Of a DNA stretch of 64,000 bases, positions 57,052 through 64,000 are shown piece by piece. The DNA comes from Bradyrhizobium sp. CCGB01 (GTDB lineage: Bacteria; Pseudomonadota; Alphaproteobacteria; Rhizobiales; Xanthobacteraceae). Each line of letters starts with the position of its first letter. Position 1 is the first letter of the stretch. Location of the stretch: positions 9,104,001 through 9,168,000 of the forward strand of contig NZ_JANADK010000001.1 in the NCBI RefSeq assembly GCF_024199795.1, given 5' to 3'. The position numbers and the translations under genes were made by a program. The notes beneath the pieces were generated by a model, which worked only from the letters and a program-made list of their open reading frames with translations, searched no databases and was not told where the DNA came from.

Positions 57052-57822
57052 CTATACCGACAGAAACAATGCGAACGATTCCTCCACCGTGCGGCGCAGA
57101 TGCCTTGCATACAACGCGTGGTTGGGATCGTCGGGACCGACCCGTCCCAGCGACGGCTTCGGGACATTGCGGAGCGGCACATAGGCGATCGGCGCCGCGA
57201 TCGGCGTCAATTGCGAGCCGGGGCCGGCGCGGAGCGTCGAGATGATGCCGTACATCTCGCCGGCAACCGTCGGCCGCGACACCGTGATCACGCGATGCTG
57301 GCCGTGCTTGATGATGACGAGGTAGATGAAGCCGGACTGATGCGGCACCGCCACCTCGCCGGTGTGCTCATAGGCGGCATCGGTCCGCTCGCCCTCGCGG
57401 AACACCAGTGAAGACACCTTCGGCTCCCAGACGATCTCGGTGCGATAGGCGAAGATCGCATCCTTGTCGCCGAAGGATGGCCGCAGCGTGATGTAGACGT
57501 CCTCGAGCCAGGTCACCGCGCGATGCGCATAAGAGCCGAGGCTGTCGGGCGCGACATCGTTTGCGGCCGGGGGCGCCACCACGATGACGCTTTTGCGCAA
57601 GGATACGCCGAGGGCCTGCTCCAGCCGCACGGTCGTTGCCAGCGTGAACGGCCGCCGGCCGCCGAGCACCTTCTCCAGCGTGGACAGGCTGAGCTTGGCC
57701 TGCTCGGCCAGCGCCTGCCGGGAAATCCGTCGCCTGGCGAGCTCCTCGCGGATGGTCTCCGCGATCTCGCGGCTCTGCTCGTCCGAAAGCTGTCTATCGG
57801 TGATTTTATCCTGCATCTGCAT
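57052..57822 (-). CDS. XRE-type helix-turn-helix regulator with C-terminal domain
   Basis: The 256-residue protein has an N-terminal helix-turn-helix (ISRQALAEQAKLSLSTLEKV) and a roughly 165-residue C-terminal part (residues about 90-256) that I do not recognise, rich in beta structure (AIFAYRTEIVWEPKVSSLVF, SGFIYLVIIKHGQHRVITVS). It may sense a ligand. ATG at 57822 follows AGGGTTG. The gene is divergent from the sorted vWA protein gene and precedes a glycosyltransferase gene on its own strand, so it may control this surface module. Confidence 0.88.
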   Translation of the reverse strand: MQMQDKITDRQLSDEQSREIAETIREELARRRISRQALAEQAKLSLSTLEKVLGGRRPFTLATTVRLEQALGVSLRKSVIVVAPPAANDVAPDSLGSYAHRAVTWLEDVYITLRPSFGDKDAIFAYRTEIVWEPKVSSLVFREGERTDAAYEHTGEVAVPHQSGFIYLVIIKHGQHRVITVSRPTVAGEMYGIISTLRAGPGSQLTPIAAPIAYVPLRNVPKPSLGRVGPDDPNHALYARHLRRTVEESFALFLSV

Positions 57823-57959
57823 CGTCAACCCTGCCTTGCGAGAGCCAGTCTAGCAGGGCGGACAAACCAGCACAAAACCGCACTTGGCCGTTCCGGCCGC
57901 GGCTGCCGGGGCCGGCTGCGGCGGAACATTGCCGATCATTCTGCTCGCGAATTCAGGCC

Positions 57960-58000
57960 CTCCCGACGGATGCTCCGAGCCAGCAAACATCCTTCGGGAG
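57960..58000 (+). promoter_or_regulatory. Inverted repeat enclosing the ribosome-binding site of the vWA gene
   Basis: CTCCCGACGGATG (57960-57972) pairs with CATCCTTCGGGAG (57988-58000) at 12 of 13 positions around a 15-base loop. The 3' arm contains GGGAG, the ribosome-binding site, 8 bases before the ATG at 58009. In RNA this hairpin would hide the site; as DNA it is a candidate operator for the divergent XRE regulator. Confidence 0.6.
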
Positions 58001-58008
58001 CAGGCGAA

Positions 58009-60270
58009 ATGGATACCTACGACACGGCCGACAGTGACGAACACCCCATGCTGGGGCGGCTGATCACGATCGGACTATTTCTTCTGGTGCAGGGCATCGC
58101 AGTGATGCTGGTCGCCTTCGTGGCCCTGCTGGTGAGTTTTGAGCCGGGATGGTCGGCGACGGCGGAGCAGGCCAGCCTGCTCCAGCCCGGCGATGCCAGA
58201 TCCGGCACCCTTCTGCTGAAGGAGGACGGCGCTTATGCCGAAGCGATCCGCCTCGGCATCGACGTCGACATCACGGTATCCGGTCCGACGCTGCGCGCCC
58301 GCGTCACCCAGATCTTCCGCAATCCGACCAAGGACTGGGTCGAGGCGACCTATGTCTATCCGCTTCCCACCGGCGGCGCCGTCGATACGCTGAAGATGGT
58401 GGTCGGCGACCGCGTCATCGTCGGCGACATCAAGGAGCGGCAGCAGGCCCGCCTGGTCTACGAGCAGGCGCGCCGTACCGGCCAGAAGGCCGCGCTCACC
58501 GAACAGGAGCGGCCGAACATCTTCACCAACTCGGTCGCCAATATCGGCCCAGGCGAAACCGTGCTGGTGCAGATCGAATACCAGGAGCCGGTGCATCAAT
58601 CCGGCAATGAATATTCGCTGCGCCTGCCGCTCGTGGTCGGACCGCGCTACAATCCGGCGCCGATCGTACAGAGCGTCGACTTCCGCAACGACGGCTCGGG
58701 CTGGGGCGCGACGAATTCGGATCCGGTGCCTGACCGCGACCGCATCTCGCCGCCGGTGCTGGATCCCGCGAAGAACGCGCCGGTCAATCCGACCAGCATC
58801 ACGGTGCGTTTGAAAGCCGGCTTCGCGCTCGGCGAGGTCAAGAGCCACCACCATAACGTCAAGGTCGAGAGCCCGGACAATGCGACGCGGATCGTCACGC
58901 TCGCTGAGGGCACTGTACCCGCCGACCGCGATTTCGAGCTGACCTGGAAGCCCGCCGCGGAGAAGGCGCCGTCGGTCGGCCTGTTCCGTGAGCGTGTCGG
59001 CGATGCCGATTATCTGCTCGCCTTCGTCACCCCGCCCAGCGCCGAGCAGGCGACGCAAAAGCCGCTGCCGCGCGAGGTCGTGTTCGTGATCGACAATTCC
59101 GGCTCGATGGGCGGCACGTCGATCGTGCAGGCCAAGGCCAGCCTGCTTTACGCCCTTGGGCGCCTTCAGCCGAACGACCGCTTCAACGTGATCCGGTTCG
59201 ACGACACCATGGATGTGTTGTTCCCGACCGCCGTACAGGCTGATGCAGCGCATGTCAGGGACGCAACCTCGTTCGTCGACGCGTTGCAGGCGCGCGGCGG
59301 CACCGAGATGGTGCCGGCGATGCGGGCGGCGCTGACGGACAAGCTCGGCGACACCGGCATGGTCCGCCAGGTGGTATTCCTGACCGACGGTGCGATCGGC
59401 AACGAGCAGCAATTGTTCGAAACGATCACGGCGATGCGGGGGCGCTCGCGCGTCTTCATGGTCGGCATCGGATCCGCGCCCAACACCTATCTGATGACGC
59501 GCGCCGCCGAACTCGGCCGCGGTGCCTTCACCCATATCGGCTCCGTCGAGCAGGTCGAGGAGCGCATGCGCGGCCTGTTCGCCAAACTGGAGAACCCGGC
59601 AGTGACCGGCCTCAGTGCGAAGTTCTCTGACGCGAAGGCCGACGTCACGCCGGCGATCGTTCCCGACATCTATCGCGACGAGCCGCTGGTGCTGGCGGCA
59701 AAGCTCGACAAGCTCGCGGGTTCGCTCGAGATCAAGGGACGCGTCGGCGATCGCCCGTGGTCGGTGACGCTGCCGCTACAAAACGCCGCCGAAGGCAAGG
59801 GCCTGTCAAAACTCTGGGCACAGCGCAAGATCGGCGACGCAGAGGTCGCCCGCACCCTGCGCGAGATGACACCCGACGCATCCGACAAAGCGATCCTGGC
59901 ACTGGCGCTCGACCATCAGATCGTCACGCGGCTGACCAGCCTCGTCGCGGTTGACAAGACGCCGAGCCGCCCCGAGGGCGAGCCGCTCAAGCTCAGCGAG
60001 CTGCCGCTCAACCTGCCGGCCGGCTGGGATTTCGCGAAGGTCTTTGGCGAACGGCCGCAGGTGCCGGCGCAACTCCGCGAACGTCATGCCGACGCGCGCA
60101 ACCAGCCGGCAGTGCGACGGCCGACACCTGCCGCCCCCGATGCCGTTCGCCTGCCCAAGACTGCAACCTCGGCCGAGCTGAAGATGATCGCTGGCCTCGT
60201 CCTGATCGTGCTCGCCCTGATCCTGTTCGTGTTCAACCGGCGTCAGTCCTTGCTCACTGACGCTGCTTGA
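58009..60270 (+). CDS. VIT and vWA domain protein with LPxTxTS sorting signal
   Basis: The 753-residue protein has an N-terminal membrane helix (about 15-44), a VIT domain (about 60-190, with IFRNPTKDWVEATYVYPLP), and a vWA domain with the metal site DNSGSMGG from Asp362. The C-terminus reads LPKTATS (715-721), a hydrophobic helix and FNRRQ, which is a complete sortase sorting signal. This is the layout of proteobacterial sortase target proteins. The cognate sortase gene follows. ATG 58009 follows GGGAG; the open frame upstream to 57523 is antisense to the regulator. It would be anchored in the cell envelope by the sortase. Confidence 0.93.
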   Translation: MDTYDTADSDEHPMLGRLITIGLFLLVQGIAVMLVAFVALLVSFEPGWSATAEQASLLQPGDARSGTLLLKEDGAYAEAIRLGIDVDITVSGPTLRARVTQIFRNPTKDWVEATYVYPLPTGGAVDTLKMVVGDRVIVGDIKERQQARLVYEQARRTGQKAALTEQERPNIFTNSVANIGPGETVLVQIEYQEPVHQSGNEYSLRLPLVVGPRYNPAPIVQSVDFRNDGSGWGATNSDPVPDRDRISPPVLDPAKNAPVNPTSITVRLKAGFALGEVKSHHHNVKVESPDNATRIVTLAEGTVPADRDFELTWKPAAEKAPSVGLFRERVGDADYLLAFVTPPSAEQATQKPLPREVVFVIDNSGSMGGTSIVQAKASLLYALGRLQPNDRFNVIRFDDTMDVLFPTAVQADAAHVRDATSFVDALQARGGTEMVPAMRAALTDKLGDTGMVRQVVFLTDGAIGNEQQLFETITAMRGRSRVFMVGIGSAPNTYLMTRAAELGRGAFTHIGSVEQVEERMRGLFAKLENPAVTGLSAKFSDAKADVTPAIVPDIYRDEPLVLAAKLDKLAGSLEIKGRVGDRPWSVTLPLQNAAEGKGLSKLWAQRKIGDAEVARTLREMTPDASDKAILALALDHQIVTRLTSLVAVDKTPSRPEGEPLKLSELPLNLPAGWDFAKVFGERPQVPAQLRERHADARNQPAVRRPTPAAPDAVRLPKTATSAELKMIAGLVLIVLALILFVFNRRQSLLTDAA

Positions 60271-60298
60271 GAGAGGAGCCCCCCGAACTCCTCTGTTA

Positions 60299-60347
60299 GC
60301 GCGCGCGGTCGCCCGTCCCACACCAACGGCCGCGCGCGCCTTTTTCT
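60299..60347 (+). terminator. Rho-independent terminator between target and sortase genes
   Basis: GCGCGCGCGG (60299-60308) pairs with CCGCGCGCGC (60330-60339) around a 21-base loop, followed by CTTTTTCTTCTT. It begins 28 bases after the vWA gene stop and would reduce read-through into the sortase gene. Confidence 0.75.
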
Positions 60348-60352
60348 TCTTC

Positions 60353-60432
60353 CGTCATTGCGAGCGCAGCGAAGCAATCCAGACTGCCTCCGGGGAAAGA
60401 ATCTGGATTGCTTCGCTTCGCTCGCAATGACG
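60353..60432. repeat. Palindromic intergenic repeat (CGTCATTGCGAGCGCAGCGAAGCAATCCAG type)
   Basis: CGTCATTGCGAGCGCAGCGA and AAGCAATCCAGA pair with TCTGGATTGCTTCGCTTCGC and CTCGCAATGACG, nearly a full-length hairpin of 80 bases. This type is widespread in Alphaproteobacteria as I recall. It ends 12 bases before the sortase ATG. Only copy of its kind in the window. Confidence 0.85.
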
Positions 60433-60444
60433 ATTGTGGATACA

Positions 60445-61014
60445 ATGCCCCGCTTCATCTCTCCCCTGGCGCTCGCGCTGATCGGCACCATCCTGTTCGG
60501 CGACGGCGCGTACATCCACGCCAAGGCATGGCTCGCACAGGTGCTGCTGGAGCGCGCGTTCGACAGGAGCGTTGCGACCGGCACGATGGTCAAGCCATGG
60601 TCTTGGGCCGACACCTGGCCGGTCGCACGGATCGAGGTGAAGCGGATCGGCGCCAGCGCCATCGTGCTGGAAGGCACCAGCGGTCAGGCACTTGCCTTCG
60701 GACCCGGCCATATCCACCAAACGGTTGATGCCGGCGAGCGCGGCATTGCGGTATATGCTGCACATCGCGACACACATTTCCGTTTCCTGCGGAATGTTGC
60801 CATTGGTGACGTAATCGATGTCACACGCAGTGACGGCAAACACTTCCGCTATCGCACGGATTCTTCCGCGGTCGTTCGTTTCGATGCATCGGGCATCGAT
60901 CCCGCAACGCAGGACTTCGAGCTCGTGCTCGCGACCTGCTGGCCGTTCGACGCCGTCACCTCGGGCCCCGAACGCTACACCCTGCATGCCACCTTGATCA
61001 AAGCCGATGAATAG
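60445..61014 (+). CDS. Proteobacterial sortase (class GN type)
   Basis: The 189-residue protein has an N-terminal membrane helix and a sortase domain with the catalytic triad His107 in YAAHRDTHF, Cys165 in LATCWPFDA and Arg177 in GPERYTLHA. Sortases cut LPxTG-like signals and join the protein to an envelope amine. In Gram-negative bacteria this class typically has a single dedicated target, here the preceding gene product ending in LPKTATS. ATG 60445 is preceded by GTGGATACA, a weak site; ATG 60427 lies within the repeat. A terminator and repeat separate it from the target gene. Confidence 0.93.
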   Translation: MPRFISPLALALIGTILFGDGAYIHAKAWLAQVLLERAFDRSVATGTMVKPWSWADTWPVARIEVKRIGASAIVLEGTSGQALAFGPGHIHQTVDAGERGIAVYAAHRDTHFRFLRNVAIGDVIDVTRSDGKHFRYRTDSSAVVRFDASGIDPATQDFELVLATCWPFDAVTSGPERYTLHATLIKADE

Positions 61015-61175
61015 CGGTTCGCAATCGGCCCGTTCGGGACCGGTTGAAGCCTCGCAGATGGCACCTGCCACGCCCGGCAATCGCGTTTGATGGGGCCACT
61101 GAACTGGCGTCCTCGCCCGTCGCCCTGTAAGAAAGGCCGATTGATTTGACGCTGCAATTTTCAGGACAAACGGTA

Positions 61176-62156
61176 ATGGCCGACGAGTTCAGGCAGCGTC
61201 TCGAACAGCTCGAGAACCGCATCGCACTCCTGGAAAGGAACCAGGATCTCATTGCCGCCGGGCAAAGACGGTCCTCGCTTCGGAGCCTCTGGCGACGCCC
61301 GCCGATGTGGACCTTCGAGCAATATCCGCCGCGCCTGCTCAACCTGACCGCTTTCCCGCCTGCGCCTGCGATCCCGGCGCGTGCGCCGCGGATCGCGATG
61401 GTCACGCCAAGCTACAACCATGCGCAATATCTCGGCGCCGCGATCGAGAGCATCGTGAGCCAGAACTATCCGAGCCTGTATTATCATGTGCAGGACGGCG
61501 CCTCGATCGACGGCACGATCGATCTCCTGAAGACCCTTGGCGACGGCATCAGCTGGAAGAGCGAGCCGGACACGGGGCAGTCGAACGCCATCAATCTCGG
61601 CTTCGCCGGTGCCGATTGCGAGATCATGGCTTATCTCAACAGCGACGACATGCTGCTGCCCGGAACACTCGCCTATGTCGCCAACTATTTCATGTCGCAC
61701 CCCGATGTCGACGTCGTCTACGGCCATCGCGTCTTTGTCGATCGCGAGGGGCTCGAGGTCGGCCGCGCCGTGCTGCCACCCCATGACGGCAAGGCGCTGC
61801 AATATGCCGATTACATTCCGCAGGAGACGATGTTCTGGCGCAAGCGCGTGTGGGACCGGATCGGGCCGATCGACGAGAACTTCCACTACGCGATGGACTG
61901 GGACTTCATCCTGCGGGCGCAGGCTGCGGAATTCAAGCTCGTGCGGCTGCCGCGATTTCTCGCCTGCTTCCGAATCCACGATGCACAGAAGACGGCTTCG
62001 ACCTACGCAGTCGGCGTCAGGGAGATGGGCATCCTGCGGCGCCGCTGTCTCGGCTTCGACCCGACGCAGATGCAGATCAGGCGCGCCATCGCTCCCTATC
62101 TCGCGAAGCAATTGGCCTATCACTACGCCTACAAGCTGAGCCTGCTGCGCTACTGA
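61176..62156 (+). CDS. Glycosyltransferase family 2 with N-terminal coiled coil
   Basis: The 326-residue protein starts with a short coiled-coil (FRQRLEQLENRIALLERNQ) and continues with a GT-A domain: PRIAMVTPSYNHAQYLGAAI, YYHVQDGASIDGTIDLLK, AYLNSDDMLLPGTLAYVA (the acidic metal-binding motif is NSDD) and MDWDFILRAQ. ATG 61176, with AGGACAAACG upstream, is preferred to TTG 61146. Closest relatives act in polysaccharide or glycoprotein synthesis. It follows the sortase gene by 161 bases on the same strand. Confidence 0.9.
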   Translation: MADEFRQRLEQLENRIALLERNQDLIAAGQRRSSLRSLWRRPPMWTFEQYPPRLLNLTAFPPAPAIPARAPRIAMVTPSYNHAQYLGAAIESIVSQNYPSLYYHVQDGASIDGTIDLLKTLGDGISWKSEPDTGQSNAINLGFAGADCEIMAYLNSDDMLLPGTLAYVANYFMSHPDVDVVYGHRVFVDREGLEVGRAVLPPHDGKALQYADYIPQETMFWRKRVWDRIGPIDENFHYAMDWDFILRAQAAEFKLVRLPRFLACFRIHDAQKTASTYAVGVREMGILRRRCLGFDPTQMQIRRAIAPYLAKQLAYHYAYKLSLLRY

Positions 62157-62392
62157 ACAAGCAGGAGATCAGCGAAGTGCTTGGAGCGCGCGTCGTCCAT
62201 TGCGAGAATGAGCGTCACGACGTCGTAGCACTTCACCTCGCCGTTCGCACTTTCGCCAAAAGTCTGGTGATGCTAGCCTTGTCGCAAAGCCACTTCATTC
62301 CGTCACGCGGCATGGAGCCAGTCACGATCAGTCCCGCCAGAAGCCGGCGCATGACAGCGCGCTGCAACAAAAACAATAAGTGAGGAAGCGCC

Positions 62393-64000
62393 ATGGAAGC
62401 CCAGGTGTCTGCTGCGTCCGTTTCTCCGCGCCCATGGTCTCCAGCACCCGACGCCAGCGACATCGTCAAAGGCATTCACGCCATGCTGCACCCGCACAAC
62501 ATCGTGCTGGTGGGGGCGACTGACAAGCCCGGCAACTATGCCGAACGCATCTGGAACAATCTGGTCAAGTACGGCTACGAGGGCGGGCTCTATCCGGTCA
62601 ACGCCAAGCGCGAGACCATCTGGGGCGTCCCCTGCTTCAAGGATTTTGCCAGCCTGCCGGAAAAGCCTGATCATGTGCTGGTGCTGGTGCCGGCGCGCTT
62701 CGCCGTGCAGGTGATCCGCGACGCCGCTGCCGCCGGCGCGCGCTCGGCCACCATCGTCACCTCCGGCTTCAGCGAGTTGCAGGATGATGAGAGCCAGAAG
62801 CTCGCCGCCGAATTACAAGCCGCGATACGCGAGACGGGCCTTGCCGTCACCGGCCCCAACTGCCTCGGCAACTTAAGCGCCGGCGAAAAGCTCTTCACCA
62901 ATATCGACGACCGCAACGTCACCATGGAACAGGGTGCGGTGGCGATCGCCGGGCAATCCGGCGCCATTGTCATGGCGATCCGCCAGGCGCTGGAGGATCG
63001 CGGCGTCGGGGTCGGTTACATGGTGACGACCGGCAACGAAGCCGGGCTCGAGACGCCGGACCTGATGCGCTATTTCGCCGAGGATCCGAGCGTCAAGGTG
63101 ATCGTGGTCTATCTGGAAGGCGTGCGCAACACCAAGGCCTTTCGCGATGCGTGCAAGGCGGCACGCGCCGCGAGCAAGCCGGTGATCGCACTCAAGCTCG
63201 GCGCATCCGAAGGCGGCCGCGCCGCGGCGATGGCGCATACCGGTGCACTTGCAGGCTCGATCGAGACCTTCGACGCGATCGCAACCCGCGAAGGCGTGAT
63301 CCGGGTCGGCGGGCTCGACGAGCTGATCGAGACCACCGAATGCTTCGTTCACTCTGCCGTGCCCAAGGGCGACCGGCTCGCCGCGGTCACGCTGTCCGGC
63401 GGCAAGCGTGGCATGCTGCTCGATGCTTTCTATGCCGAAGGCTTGAACTTTGCACCGCTGAGCCCGCATGTCGGCTCTGAGCTGGCAAAGATGCTCGGGC
63501 CGGGCTCGATCGTCGGCAATCCGCTCGACGCCGGCTTTGCCGCGGTGGTTGACCCCTCCGTCTACATGAAGTCGATCAAGCTGATGATCGACGACCCCGA
63601 TATCGACATCGTCATCGTCGATGCCGAGCTGCCCAAGACACCGCACGAATTGCGCGAGCGCAATCTGCGCATCGTCAACGAGATGGCGAGCCAGGCCTCG
63701 AAACCCGTGATCTACATCAGCGCGATGTCGATCGGCTTCACCGAATTCACCAAGGACTTGCGCAAATCGCTGCCGCATCTCGCGGTCATGCAGGGCATGG
63801 ACCGCGCGGTGACCGCGATCAAGTCGCTGCTCGACTATGCGAAGCTGCGCAAGGAAGTGCCCGACATCGCCTCGAGCTCAAAGCCTGCCGCGCGCGCGGT
63901 GCTGGAGAAGGCGCTGAAATCGGCGAGCGGCGCCGCACTCGACGAGGTCGCCTCGAAGAAGCTGCTGAAGGCCTACGGCATCCCGATCTCCAAGGAGGCA
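62393..64000 (+). CDS. NDP-forming acyl-CoA synthetase / acetyltransferase-like protein, 3'-truncated
   Basis: The frame is open from ATG 62393 (with TGAGGAAGC upstream) to the window end, 536 residues so far. It has a CoA-binding domain (MLHPHNIVLVGATDKPGNYA, PCFKDFASLPEKPDHVLVLV), the succinyl-CoA-ligase-like domain with GQSGAIVMA and the phosphorylated-histidine region MAHTGALAGS. The last residues (KKLLKAYGIPISKE) begin the ATP-grasp domain, which lies outside. Proteins of this layout make or use acyl-CoA with ADP/ATP. No ribosomal or mobile features between 62157 and 62392. Confidence 0.9.
   Translation, partial: MEAQVSAASVSPRPWSPAPDASDIVKGIHAMLHPHNIVLVGATDKPGNYAERIWNNLVKYGYEGGLYPVNAKRETIWGVPCFKDFASLPEKPDHVLVLVPARFAVQVIRDAAAAGARSATIVTSGFSELQDDESQKLAAELQAAIRETGLAVTGPNCLGNLSAGEKLFTNIDDRNVTMEQGAVAIAGQSGAIVMAIRQALEDRGVGVGYMVTTGNEAGLETPDLMRYFAEDPSVKVIVVYLEGVRNTKAFRDACKAARAASKPVIALKLGASEGGRAAAMAHTGALAGSIETFDAIATREGVIRVGGLDELIETTECFVHSAVPKGDRLAAVTLSGGKRGMLLDAFYAEGLNFAPLSPHVGSELAKMLGPGSIVGNPLDAGFAAVVDPSVYMKSIKLMIDDPDIDIVIVDAELPKTPHELRERNLRIVNEMASQASKPVIYISAMSIGFTEFTKDLRKSLPHLAVMQGMDRAVTAIKSLLDYAKLRKEVPDIASSSKPAARAVLEKALKSASGAALDEVASKKLLKAYGIPISKEA

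Overview
The window is high-GC alphaproteobacterial chromosome. The density of acyl-CoA dehydrogenases and ABC substrate-binding proteins, the heterotrophic sox cluster and several families of intergenic palindromes all suggest Bradyrhizobium or a close relative. This assignment comes from gene content and recalled repeat types, not from a database match. I see no rRNA, tRNA, CRISPR array, phage, transposase or plasmid gene. Nearly all of the window is densely coded.

Layout. 1-1453: the 3' end of an L,D-transpeptidase gene and an orphan AapJ-like amino-acid-binding protein. 1653-5405: two acyl-CoA dehydrogenases facing a carboxymuconolactone-decarboxylase-family protein and a VOC protein. 5521-10480: two MFS transporters and an S9 peptidase. 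10692-17585: a DUF938 methyltransferase divergent from a thiosulfate-oxidation cluster, soxX-Y-Z-A-(soxK-like)-B-dsrE-like, followed by a persulfide dioxygenase-rhodanese fusion. 18161-22807: two MFS transporters around an N-acyl-D-amino-acid deacylase-type amidohydrolase. 22912-27138: a LolD/MacB-type ATPase, a double FtsX permease and an AttH/CrtC-like protein in one overlapping operon. 27228-33627: a MAPEG protein, an orphan branched-chain-type binding protein and an RND efflux pair. 34085-42472: an iron-dependent dehydrogenase, an acyl-CoA ligase and a complete five-gene Dpp/Opp-type ABC importer. 42522-55516: a ceramidase-like membrane protein, then an acyl-CoA catabolic island (biotin carboxylase and carboxyltransferase subunits, BKACE enzyme, AraC regulator, GST, two acyl-CoA dehydrogenases, AMP ligase, binding protein). 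55513-62156: a cell-surface module. 62393-64000: the 5' part of an NDP-forming acyl-CoA synthetase gene.

The most interesting region is the surface module. A VIT/vWA protein ends in LPKTATS, a membrane helix and basic residues, which is a sortase sorting signal. It is followed by a small class GN-type sortase. Divergent from them lie an XRE-type regulator and a glycosyltransferase, and a second glycosyltransferase follows the sortase. The ribosome-binding site of the vWA gene lies inside the 3' arm of a 13-bp inverted repeat (57960-58000). A GC-rich terminator and a palindromic repeat separate target gene from sortase gene.

A second theme is the intergenic palindromes: about 16 elements in six recognisable families, almost always placed just after stop codons. 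The family with GTAGGGTGG-type ends supplies the actual TAG stop codon of three genes. A third theme is sulfur oxidation: the sox cluster has no soxCD in the window, a SoxA with one CxxCH heme site, and an exported DsrE-like protein beside SoxB.
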